A stretch of 64,000 nt of DNA from the NCBI GenBank assembly GCA_024138025.1, contig JAMXBD010002479.1, positions 62,001-126,000 of the forward strand, written 5' to 3'. The stretch is from Combretum micranthum (lineage: Eukaryota; Streptophyta; Magnoliopsida; Myrtales; Combretaceae). The notes under the pieces are model-generated. The model did no database searches. It was not told the origin of the DNA and saw only the letters and a program-made list of their open reading frames with translations. Within the stretch, counting starts at the first letter, position 1, and each line of letters opens with the position of its first letter. This document shows, one piece after another, positions 49,575 to 60,151 of this stretch. A program made the translations under genes and the position numbers.

Positions 49575-50892
49575 TGATAAGTGTCCTAAGACCCTCATTA
49601 TTTGTGCATTATTGAGCATATTTTATATGATATTTGAGCAAGTCCTTAAAGGAAAGAACTTTTATTGGGTTAATTACTTGTTTCAGGGATGATTATGGAA
49701 CAATAAAGTTTTTTTTTAGAGATTTATCATGAAAGAAACCAAGTTATTGAAGGATTATGGAGCCTAGATGAAGTTGTTGGTCATACACTAGTAATTATAC
49801 ACTACTAGTGTAGATTTGGAGGATAAACTTGAAGAAAAATCAGCTTTCTCAATGTACACGACCCGAGCTACACGGGTAGTGTAGGATAAGTAGTGTACAC
49901 ATGACAACAAAGGAAAATTCACTGGAATTATGTTGTACACCCCCCGACCTACACGGGTTGTGTAGGGTACCCGTGTATGTGCAATTTTGTATAAATATAG
50001 CCTTCTTTGATTGTTTGGAAAAGGAGAGAGAGTGAGATATCATTCCTAACCCTAAAGTTTGTCTTTTGGAGAGCTTTTCAAGAAGAATTGGCAGGGGTTT
50101 TTATTATCATGATTTATTTAAACTCTTCTAGATCTATTGTTTCTGTTGTTTATCATATGGAAGAGTAGATTTGTATGCCCTAGGTTTTGTAAACCTTAAC
50201 TCATGTTCTGAATTGTTATCAATTGATGAAAAGTTTTGATTGAATTCATTCATGTGATTTAATTGTATTGTGATAATTTTATGGCCAGGATTATTGTTGT
50301 TTGATTCTTATTAGTTAGAAAGAGATTTCAACTAATAGGATAGATCTTATGTGAATGATAAATTTGCATGTTTCACCTAGACATAGGGAGGCTTCGAATT
50401 TTTGTAATAAAGATTAAATCTTTATTTAGGGTTTGTGAGTTTTATGCAATTTTACATTGGCGTGAATGAAGGAAGAGATTCCCATTTTCTCATGTAAAAT
50501 TAGGAATCAATTGACTTAAAGAAAGTAATTGGTTTAATTTAGAAACCCTACAGTTCAAGATTTGATTTTTCATCAATTAAATTTATCATAAGTATTAAGA
50601 GTTAGGGTGGAACAAAACTAGGGGCATTGTTGTGAATTGAATTAAATTAAGGAAAGCTTTCATATTCTATAATTAGGGTTTGTCAATTATTAGCATAATT
50701 AATTATTAGGGTTAATAGAATCTTTTGATAATTTAGACTAGATAGTAGTGAAAGGGTATTACTAGTAATTGGCCATAGATCTTTAGGACGACATCCGAGT
50801 TAATTTCCATACTACAAGATAGGTGCGTTGCCTTGTGTGGATCTGAATTAATTGGATTATAAATTTTAGACTTGGTGATCATACACACATCA
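49575..50892 (+). mobile_element. Athila 3' LTR, 1318 bp
   Basis: It starts tgataagtgtcctaagacc and ends ggtgatcatacacacatca, followed by the duplication ctcag. It closely resembles the 5' LTR by eye and lacks the 478-bp duplication. The TATA box is at 49990-49997. Confidence 0.95.
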
Positions 50893-50897
50893 CTCAG

Positions 50898-51471
50898 CTT
50901 CTCAAAATCTCTGATTAGAGCTCATTGACTTGTGATTAAAGCAACTACTTCCCCATAATTTTTCCGACTTATTGCACCTGCAATTGCATTCAATTTCCCT
51001 GGACAGTAATTTATTCCCAAATCATAGTCCTTTATCAGTTCTAACCATCTTCTTTGCCTCATGTTTACTTCTTTCTGTGTGAATAAATACTTGAGACTTT
51101 TGTGATTCGTGTATACCTCACACCTTTGCCCATACAGATAATGTGTCAAAAGTTGTAAGGCAAAGACAACTGCGGCCAATTCCAGATCATGCATAGGATA
51201 GTTCTGCTCAAGTCTTAACTGTCGAGAAGCATATATAATAACTTTTCCTTCTTGCATTAGTACACATCCAAGGCCATTCCTTGAAGCGTCACTATGCACC
51301 GTATAAGACTTTTTTGAGTATGGTAGAACTAAGATTGGTGCCGATACCAATCGTTGTTTCAACTCTTGAAAACTCTGTTCTCGTTTGTACGTCCAAACAA
51401 ATTTTTCGGTCTTTTGTGTCAATTGAGTCAGGGGCTTAGCTATCTTCAAAAAATATTTCACAAACTTGTGA
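50898..51471 (-). pseudogene. Chromovirus RT end and RNase H, cut on both sides
   Basis: The minus-strand frame from the solo LTR junction reads [19 protein letters not shown] (end of RT), then the RNase H domain: [19 protein letters not shown] (first Asp), [17 protein letters not shown] (Glu), [14 protein letters not shown] and [10 protein letters not shown]. Usual chromovirus motifs have Asp in YTDHKSLKY and in ADALSRK, so two catalytic Asp residues appear replaced by Asn and Gly. The Athila insertion removes the downstream end. Confidence 0.9.
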
Positions 51472-54400
51472 TGTAAGCCCCCGAAAATTTCAATAAATAA
51501 TTCCAAGATGAACTTCGAAAATAAACCCTAAAAATCACTCCAAATTAAAACCGAACTTCGACTAGTCTTAAATTACGAACGAATCCAGAAACTTCTTAAT
51601 CTTGAGGAAAATAAGAATTCTTAAAAAAAAATAAGAACTCAACATACTTCAATTCCAAAACCACTATGTACGATAAATTCTATACGTAACTCCAACTTAT
51701 AAAATTGAGTAATATAAAGCCTAAAGACAAATTATTAAAAAGTAAATAATGATTAAATTTTGGAAATGAAACCCAATTCAAAGAATTTCGCAAAACGTTG
51801 AGAGATATTAAATACTTGTAAAAGTAAAATTTAAAATAAATTTCTCAAACTAATAATGTTGTGTAAACATAAAACGTCTATTTCCAAATTGGCAAAGACC
51901 TAAACCGGAAAATCACCCGGAAAAACCCTAAGTGGAATACAATTGTTTAAGTCCGGCAATCTAGCGCCCTTAACCCTAGAGGCCGAAGTGTAGTTTAAAT
52001 ATGTAGAATAGCTCGTAGTAATATAAGTTTGCTTAAAAACATCATATTGGTAAATTTTGGACTTATTTCGAACTCATTCGGATACAGACTTCGAAAAGCG
52101 TGTCTCGGGGCTCGAGATATCAAAAATATACCATTAGTACTGTTAGACTCGTAATTTCATAAGATTTCCAAATATATCAGTTATATAATTTTCGGGATAT
52201 AAAAGTTACAGTTATAACCTTTTATCGTATTTTCATTACTACTGGTAATTAATTAGTCTTTTGCACTATTCACTTTTATTTCATTACACAATTTTATTAT
52301 TCTTATAAAGCCTTATATTTTTAGATAAATATTTTACATATTATAGAAAACTTTGATTTTCTAAAATTTAGTTCGTTTCGGGCTTATACGAGATTATATT
52401 CTATTTAAGACCCGATACTAAAAATAAAATAAATTAATTTAATAATTGGAAAATATTTAAAAAATATTTTTATTTTCATAAAATAATTTTTTAGAATTTT
52501 TCGGGTTATAAAAATATCATTTATAGCCCATATTCGCGTATTTTGATCATACCGGTAACATATTTGTTGAAATACTAAAATAATTCAACTAATTATTTAA
52601 TTTTATTTATGAAAATTCTGCCACTTATTTAAAAATATTTTTTCTAATTTTATTTTTTATTTTTCTTAATAAAAAGCACTTTTTCCAACCCATACTTTAA
52701 GTACACCATACACATATCACTTCCTTTTCACTTCAATATTTCTACACTTTATCCCACAATTCATGGAAGATTTTCTTCCCTTCTTTTGGCCGCCATTGCC
52801 CTTTAATTTACTCCTATTTTGACTAAAATAAATATATTTCAATCCTTCTTCAAAAAGCTACACGTACCATTAATTACACAATTCAATTTCAAGTCAAAAT
52901 TCAAACATTTTCCCCTCTCTATCTCTTCTCTCTTTCATGTGTAGCCCTCCTAAACTTGCTGCCCTTGTTTTATTTTTTTTTTTCTTTCTTTCATTCATTT
53001 AATACACTCCTCTTCTCTCTCTCTTTCATTTACACTTTTTCCGTTTACAATTCCTTATCTTTTTTTCTCTCTTTCTTTCTTCATTTCCTCTTGTTCTTAC
53101 ATGAAAAACAAGCTGCCCCTATTCCAATTTCTTGCTTCTACACTTCATTCTTGAAGATTTTTAAGTAAGCTTTCTTCTCAAAGCTTTCATAGGTGATATA
53201 GGTAAAGTATAGTGAGAGTTTCATGCATCAAATGACCTTCCATAAGCTTAAAAGTTAAGGATGATGATGCCAAAGATGAAACACTCCTCTTCTCCATGAT
53301 TATTATCTTGTATCATTATTATTTTCTTGCTAAAAGTAGTTATATTTTGTAGATCTAACTTTTCATAGCTTTGATTTTTGTTTATGCTTTAGATCTTGTT
53401 ATTTGAGTAATTATTTTTGTTATTGCTAATGATTTATGCATATATTCATCATTCACATAACTATCATAGTGTTCATGCATTTATAACTAGTATAGTAAAC
53501 TAGATCTAGTGTTTTGAGTTCATAAATACGTTAGACTTTTTTTTTTTATATATTCATAAACAACTTGTAGCAGCATGATGATAGTAGGAAAGTTTTAGAA
53601 AGCTTAAGATCTATTTTATTTTCAACAAAAATCACTTTTGAAAATTCGGATGAAAAATGAACCATATTTAGAAAAGTTATTTTTCAACTTCAAAATATGT
53701 ATTTTTCATTTAAAATGAAGGGCTTAGGAAATAGATAACATAAATGAGTGATTTTGATGAGTAAAGTTTAGATCTATGAGTTTATAGTTCACTACCATGG
53801 GTATCTTTTAGATTTAAGTTCATATTAAGTATAGATCTTGGTTTTGAACTGAAACAAAAATAGTGAAATTCGTATTTTGGCAAGATCCCTATTTAAAAAC
53901 CACTTCCTAAATGTCAAAATGAAGTTTTTACTTGAAATAATGAAGGCTTAATGTATGTATATCATCAAGACTTCTTTTTACAAGAATCAAAGGTGATTTT
54001 CAAAAGTTATTTTCAAAATAAAAATCTCATTTTCGGATTTAGGTCAAGACATATTTTAAAAACATGTTTTCCAACTCAAAAATGAAGTTTTTATTAAAGA
54101 AATGGAAGGCTCTTAAGATAGGATATGTAAAGAATGATTTTTCATAAGTTTAGATAGATTTTATCAAAAGATATGTCCAAAAATAAATTTGATAAATTCG
54201 GATCTCAACCAAGACTAATTTTGAAAACCCATTTGTCAACTCCAAAACTCATGTTTTATGTGAAGAATTAAGGGTATAGGTAATAGGTATCATTAAGTAG
54301 TAATTTTTATAAGTTGAATGAGTTTTGATGAGATTAATGTGTAAAACAAAAAGTAGAATCAAGATGGAAAATTTTGAGTTAGTAGTCAACTTGTAAAATT

Positions 54401-56510
54401 CATAACTTTGGATGATGCCCATGAAAACACCTATTATCCAAGTTCAAAATAAAAGTTTTATGTATAAATTGAAGTCCTTAAGTAGTAGGTATAGTGAAGT
54501 CTTAAATTTTAATGCATTAAACAAGTTTTTCCCAAAGGAATCATTCAAAAAGTGGATTTTCTAAAATTCGGATTTTTGAGCGAATCCTATTTGAAAACAT
54601 ATTTACAAAGTGTAAAATGCAAATTTTTATGAAAAAGTGAAGTCCTTAGTGGTTATGTATGGCTGAGCCCTAATTTTCTAAATATCAAATGATTTTTACT
54701 TAAAGGAATCACTCAAAAACTAATTTTTACAAAATTCGAATTTTGGAATCAACTCTATTTAAAGACATGTTTGCAAAGTGTAAAATAGAAATTTTTATGT
54801 AGAAATGAAGGCCATAAGTAATAGATATAATAAAGACTCAATTTCAACAAAGATAATTATATTTTCTTAAGAAATAAATCCAAAACAAATGGAAATGATC
54901 AAAGTTAGGAAATCAGTTTTCTTAAAAGTAAATAGCCATGGAGTCTTACAAATAAAAAGTTTCTAAAATTTCTTTTAGCAAATATTGTCAAAAGCATGCA
55001 TACATCAATCTCATCTCATATCATTCATGTTAGAAATCATTCATATTGCATGTATAGCTAATCTATATAGTAGGAACATTACAAACTTTTACAAAAATAT
55101 TCTTTCGGAATTGAAATTGCTACTGTTACGATCTGATCCAACTTTTTTGAAGCTTGAAATTTTTCAAAACTTAAATATAATATGAGAATTAGATAGATCT
55201 TTTGAAGTAGATAGAAATCGATATATAATTCACGAAATTCCGAGTTAAAATGACCAAGTTATGGCCGTTTTAAGTTGGAATTCCCGCTTAGGACGAGAAT
55301 TGCGAATTTGATAGTTTGTATAAGATAGTTTGGATTAGTTAAGTGATGAAATACTTATTAGAGTATTTCTTCCTTTTTAGGTGATCCTGAAATCGATGAT
55401 TCCCTACCACTGGATTACTTTTACTAAAAGACCGGTGATCCAATAGCCGAGTGAGTTTTCTTCTTATTTTGTTACCTTATTTGTGCTTGTAGCTAGTCGC
55501 ATTGGAATTATAGGAGCAAGATAAAAATCGATATGAATAGGGATGGGATATATGATGAGACTATGATGAATGTATGCTAAAGAATACAAAAGGATTTCAA
55601 AACCACGATTCGATTGGATAACTGCACTGTTCATATTATTTATGTTATATGTATGATATTGGTTGGTCACTCTAAAGAATGTATGAATATTTTTACCTAG
55701 CAAAAAATTAAATTGGTCATGTATCGCATCGGACATATTGCATTTGGTAGCGTGCTACTCCTACGCAAGTCGATCGGTATGGTCCGATGATGACTCGTTT
55801 GGATAACGAGGCCGGTATCAGAGCTCATTCATGGGAACTAAGGTGCATCGGGGATGCATTCCGTGTGAGATTAGCCGAGTCGAGTGCTATGAGCCGAGGG
55901 CTTGGGGACTAGCAGCGGTCGTGTAGACTTTAATACTATTCCTAACCCAAGATACAAAGGGCGTAAATCTGTTCTGTGTGTGGGTTCTGGATACCCGTAC
56001 ATAATTGTTTGCTCATGTGTTTATTCATGCATAGCATATGGTTGATTATAACTTGCTTGTTATGGTACGGAATTAAGGAAATTCTCACTAAACTAGTGTA
56101 GCTTATACCTCAATAGATGTTTGAATGAACAGGTTATCTCAAGAATACTAACTGGGGACCGAGATGGTTGGAGCCGGGATTGACTTTAGGATTCCGACAA
56201 GCTATAAGAATGCTTGAAGTTATTTGCTAGGTTTTATTATTTGCCTTGTACTAGTTTTATGTAGGGAAGTCTTTAGATGAATGTAATTGAAATATAATGT
56301 TTTGTATTTGGAGTACAGTAAATTGAAATTCCTTTACATTGTTACTCAAGTTATATCAACATAAAATATATTACTCCGATAAGTCTTCTCCATGTGTTAG
56401 ACGCCTTATACATAGTATGGAAGCCTTCGCGTGACTGAGGTGGTCATTCTTAGGCTTTAATATTGTGTACGATGGATTGTCACGTTTAAGGTACCCTTAA
56501 GGATATGACA
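51472..56510 (+). mobile_element. Family B solo LTR, 5039 bp, in chromovirus RT
   Basis: It starts tgtaagcccccgaaaattt and ends 'acccttaaggatatgaca'. The flanks are tgtga (51467-51471) and tgcga (56511-56515), a 5-bp duplication with one mismatch. It splits the RT between the YYR and KF residues of the usual FLGLA-YYR-KF motif. It has seven roughly 165-bp units, one more than the copy at 40742. There is no coding domain. Confidence 0.92.
53645..54900 (+). repeat. Degenerate roughly 165-bp tandem units, seven visible
   Basis: The anchors are at 53645, 53869, 54032, 54197, 54399, 54567 and 54735, giving steps of 224, 163, 165, 202, 168 and 168. The order of words in each unit matches the copy at 42900; the seventh unit is extra. 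Confidence 0.9.
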
Positions 56511-57180
56511 TGCGATAATAGCTAGCTAATCCTAGGAAACTTCTTACTTCGGTAACTGTTTGTGGCTGTTTCCACTCCACTATAGGCTTAATCTTTTCTA
56601 GGTCAATTGATATCCCTTCTCCTATTACAACATGTCCAAGAAAAGATATTTTATCTAACCAAAAGTCACATTTAGATAATTTGGCGTACAACTTGTTTTC
56701 CCTCAAAGTTTGTAACGCCATCCGAAGATGTTCCTCATGTTGTTCCTTGTTCTAGGAGTATATCAAAATATCATCGATAAAGACTATTACACACTTATCC
56801 AGAAGTGGCTTGTAGACCCTGTTCATAAGATCCATAAATGCAGCTGGTGCATTGGTCAGTCCAAATAACATCACCAGAAATTCGTAATGTCCATAACGAG
56901 TATAAAAAGCCGTTTTTGGTACATCCTCAGTCTTTATTATTAGTTGATGATATTCCGAGCGCAAATCAATGCGTAAGAACACACACGCTCCTTGGAGCTG
57001 ATCAAACAAATCATCAATCCTCGGTAAGGGGTATCGATTCTTGACTGCAACCTTATTTAGCTCACGATAATCAATACATAATCTCATAGATCCGTCCTTC
57101 TTCTTTACAAATAGAATATGTGCACCCCATGGTGACACACTTGGTCTTATGAATTTTTGATCTAAGAGTTCCTATAATTG
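56511..57180 (-). pseudogene. Chromovirus reverse transcriptase, N-terminal and catalytic part
   Basis: The minus-strand frames read [20 protein letters not shown] and [20 protein letters not shown], then [12 protein letters not shown] (first catalytic Asp), [16 protein letters not shown] and the catalytic [15 protein letters not shown] follows directly, then [20 protein letters not shown] and [13 protein letters not shown] up to the solo LTR junction. One stop lies just upstream of the catalytic block. The usual G-YHQ motif has Glu before YHQ. Confidence 0.92.
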
Positions 57181-57251
57181 GGTCTTTTGCTCCTTTAACT
57201 CAGCCAGTGCCATCCGGTATGGTGCCTTAGATATTGGTTTGGTATCTGGAG

Positions 57252-57827
57252 CTAAAACAATTTGAAAGTCAATTTCTCTTTTCTGGGGTAACCTAGGTAA
57301 TATTTCTGGGAACACATCAAATACTCTTTCACCACTGGTATATCCTTTTCCTCTCGAGCTTCCTCCTCATCCAAAATACCTTCGATAGGCACTACCTCTT
57401 CATCTTCCATCATCAACTCAAAAGAATTTAACCCAAGCTTTCTTGGAACTGTGGCTTCTCCCACGAACTCTACTCTTTTTCCTGATTGATCATTGAAGTT
57501 CACCATCCTCTTTTGGCAATCCACTACAGCTTTAACCTTGCTTAACCAATTCATGCCAAGTATAGCTTCGTATTTATTCATCTTTAATACTATCAAATCA
57601 CTCCTTGAGTGATGCCTTTAGATCTCCAATGGACAATCCCTTATTACTTCCTGAGTTGACACGACACTTCCTGTGGGTGTTTTAATTCTCAGCCTAGGGA
57701 TAGTTGTGGCTATAGGTAATCCAAGTCGCCAAGCCAAACTAGTGGCGACGAACGAGTGTGTCGCTCTCGTGTCAAACAAAACATAAGCCTCACATTTATT
57801 CACCCTTATATGTCTTGTAATCAACAA
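57252..57827 (-). pseudogene. Chromovirus protease region
   Basis: 57827-57618 reads KCEAYVLFDTRATHSFVATS, where retroviral-type proteases have D-T/S-G; the Gly is Arg here, which should abolish activity. 57596-57252, in another frame, reads YEAILGMNWLSKVKAVVDC, the conserved (I)LGM-WL end of the domain. An acidic linker follows (LMMEDEEVVPIEG). About 150 non-coding bases separate this from the gag stop, and there is a frameshift between the two halves. Confidence 0.85.
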
Positions 57828-57979
57828 TCATCCATCTCTACTCGACCCTAAACACTCTCACAACTAATTCTACTATGGTTTCAAGTTCCAGCTTTCCTTT
57901 TTACAAGCTTTAATTCCTTAAAAGAAAACTGTTAAATAAAGAACTTTTAAGCTAAGAGGGTTTTGCTACTGACTTGTTA

Positions 57980-59325
57980 CTAGGCAGCCAACTCCACATC
58001 CTCATCATCATCCTCCTCAACCATCCATTGGCCCTTTAAATTGTAAAGTCTCATCCCATGCATAGCTGATGCCGTACGGCTTCCACTTTTACTCTTAGAT
58101 CTCATAGTGTTGGCATTGCTCGAAGTCCCAAAAGGTCGAGTGGCCACACTTTTCCTTTGTGAGCATTCAGAAGCCAAGTGCCATTTTTCTTTACAGATAA
58201 AGCAGGTCATGGCCATTTTCTGTAGACATGCGTAGACCATGTGACCAGATTCGCCACAATAGTAACACTTATTCCTCAGCTGCGAACACTGCTTAGGGTA
58301 ATGGGCCTCCTTGCACTTCCAGTAAGTGATACTGACCTTTGACTGATTTAGCCTCCCACTAGCATTGTCCTTAAATCCGTGATAGGGCTTGTACCTTTTT
58401 CCCTTAAACCCTGAACTTGGGGCATCGAATGGCTTCCTTCCAAACACTCTTTTGTTAGGTTCTTGGTATTTTCTTTTCTTGGCTCCTTCAATCACCCGAG
58501 CCTTTTCTACTAACTCTAGGTAGGTTCTCATTCCAAATTCTTCTAGTTTAATCCTTAGATCCTCATCCAGACCTCCCAAAAATACCTGTTTCTTCAGCTC
58601 TTCGCTATCTCTGAAGGATTCAGGTGCATACTGTAGCAGATGAGTGAACTCAGTCTCATATTGTTCCACAGTTCTACGTCTCTACTTGACATGCAAGAAG
58701 TCTTCACTGTATTTCACTCTTAAACTGGAGGGAAAATAATTTGTAAGAATTCCCCGTGGAATGAATCCCATGTGACAGGTGGAGTTAAGCTTCTTCTTTA
58801 GAGTCCCACTAAACTCTTGCATTATACCTTAACATATAAGTCCCATATTCTAACTGTAAATATGGTGGAGTCTCATAAGCCGCAAAGGAGAGCTCAATTT
58901 GAGCTAACCAGTCATCGGCTTTATCGAGCTTGTCGAAAGCCCCATCAAAATACCGATTGCTCTTTATAAAATCCAGTAAAGAGCTTCGATGAGACCTTCG
59001 ATATGGTGGAGGCGGTGGTAACGGTGCTTTATAAGAATGCTCCTCTTATGGAGCTAGGACCTCAACAGTCACTTCCCGGTGATGTGCGGGTAGTAGTGGT
59101 AGTGGGACAGAATCCCTAACACTTTGTCCTAGTTGCGGGTTCTGATTTTGATTTTGATTCTGGATGAATGTGTTTAGAAGATTGGCCAATTGCCCAATCC
59201 CTTTCATCATTTCATTTTGTGGATTCTGGGGTGCTACTCCCTGTTGGTTTGGTTGAGATATAGCAGGTTGGTTGGCTTCGTTCAGGAAAGGTTCTTGCTC
59301 CCGATTGCGAATCCATCGCTTTCAT
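57980..59325 (-). pseudogene. Chromovirus gag with three zinc knuckles
   Basis: Candidate start codons lie at 59325 and 59316; a frameshift follows shortly after. Upstream pieces include FLNEANQPAISQPNQQGVA, MMKGIGQLANLLNTFIQNQN, and DWLAQIELSFAAYETPPYLQ of the capsid. 58669-57980 is open: YETEFTHLLQYAPESF, VFLGGLDEDLRIKLEEFG, then zinc knuckles. The first has Tyr for the first Cys (YWKCKEAHYPKQC). The second and third are complete (CYYCGESGHMVYAC, CFICKEKWHLASEC). The C-terminus is acidic (VEEDDDEDVELAA) and ends in TAG. Stops and frameshifts between 59325 and 58669 make it non-functional. Confidence 0.9.
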
Positions 59326-59329
59326 CTAT

Positions 59330-59927
59330 TTGCACATTATTTGGTAAGTTTTAGTGTCTTCTTGATGTTTTTAAATTTGTAAAAGTTAATTCATCAAATA
59401 AGGTCTGTGACTTTAAGAAAATTTGAGAAATCATAATTTCTGAAAGGTAAATCAATCTTATAAATCTTCATATAATCATAAGAAAGCCATAAAACAAAAG
59501 AACTCATATATAGAAATAAATTCACAAGTTCAGAATGATGGTATGAATGCATTAGTGCTCATGCGACTAAATGTGGTTAATGCCATTTATAGCTAATGCA
59601 TAACATGATTGTTCAAAACCTATGAAATTTTTAACATAAGAGAATAATAATTTCTTTCCTTTGAAATAAAACATAATTCTTCATTACTTTAGAGAGCCAT
59701 ACAAGGAATTATATTAAAAATTTTCAGTTCACAAAACTTGGCAAGCCACTAATCTAGTTTTAGTCCTAGACATGATCTTTCTAGCCGATAACAAAACAAA
59801 GATACAAGAAAAGAAAAGAACAAAATACGAAACCGTCTAAGGAAACCCAAGGCAAATTGGCATCCCGCATTTCCTACTACCAAAAAGTTCTATTTGGACT
59901 CTATGGGTTAAACTTGCTTCCCTCTTC
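59330..59927 (-). other. Chromovirus leader between small ORF and gag
   Basis: AT-rich, no conserved domain. The minus strand ends in 'ataatgtgcaaatag' just before the gag ATG, which could be a 3' splice site, though it lacks a strong pyrimidine tract. Confidence 0.5.
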
Positions 59928-60104
59928 TCAATCTTCACTTGAGTCGTCAGGGGTCGAGCTAGGGAGCCGTCCCCTACTAGAAGAACTGCCGTCATCCTGA
60001 CTGACGAACTGGCTGAGATATTCTCTCACTGTTAACCTTTTTCTCCTAGTGGGTCGGACCAAAACTTCGTGGTCATGCTCTTCCCCTTCCTCATTTCTTT
60101 CCAT
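59928..60104 (-). CDS. Small leader ORF of the chromovirus, unknown function
   Basis: A 58-residue frame from ATG at 60104 to TGA at 59928. It starts acidic (MERNEEGEEHDHEVL), then basic (RPTRRKRLTV), then REYLSQFVSQDDGSSSSR and an acidic Ser-rich end (TPDDSSED). It lies about 600 bp upstream of gag, with an in-frame TAG just before the ATG. It has no stop or shift inside, unlike the rest of this element. It could be an upstream ORF, a first exon of gag, or chance. No family is recognised. Confidence 0.4.
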   Translation of the reverse strand: MERNEEGEEHDHEVLVRPTRRKRLTVREYLSQFVSQDDGSSSSRGRLPSSTPDDSSED

Positions 60105-60151
60105 ACCTTGTTCTTCCTCCTAATTTACTTCCTCCACTTCAACTCTCACTC

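Larger units (their letters stand above)
32854..50892 (+). mobile_element. Athila-type Ty3/gypsy retrotransposon, near complete, with nested solo LTR
   Basis: It has 5' and 3' LTRs starting tgataagtgt and ending cacacatca, a perfect 5-bp duplication ctcag (32849-32853 and 50893-50897), a tRNA-Asp PBS and a PPT. Order is gag, protease, RT, RNase H, integrase, a long spacer and an env-like ORF. Removing the nested solo LTR leaves about 13.1 kb, in the size range of Athila elements. All ORFs are broken, so it is non-autonomous now. It is inserted in the integrase region of the minus-strand chromovirus. Confidence 0.95.
27855..60151 (-). mobile_element. Ty3/gypsy chromovirus (Tekay/Del-like), minus strand, nested insertions
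   Basis: Element order on the minus strand is leader ORF (60104-59928), gag (59325-57980), protease (57827-57252), RT (57180-56511), [solo LTR], RT end and RNase H (51471-50898), [Athila], integrase with chromodomain (32848-31340), PPT and a family A 3' LTR (31310-27855). The chromodomain and the order protease-RT-RNase H-integrase place it among chromoviruses. Its 5' LTR is not in the window, because another LTR begins at 60152. About 9.2 kb of this element remains once the two complete insertions are removed. Confidence 0.88.
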
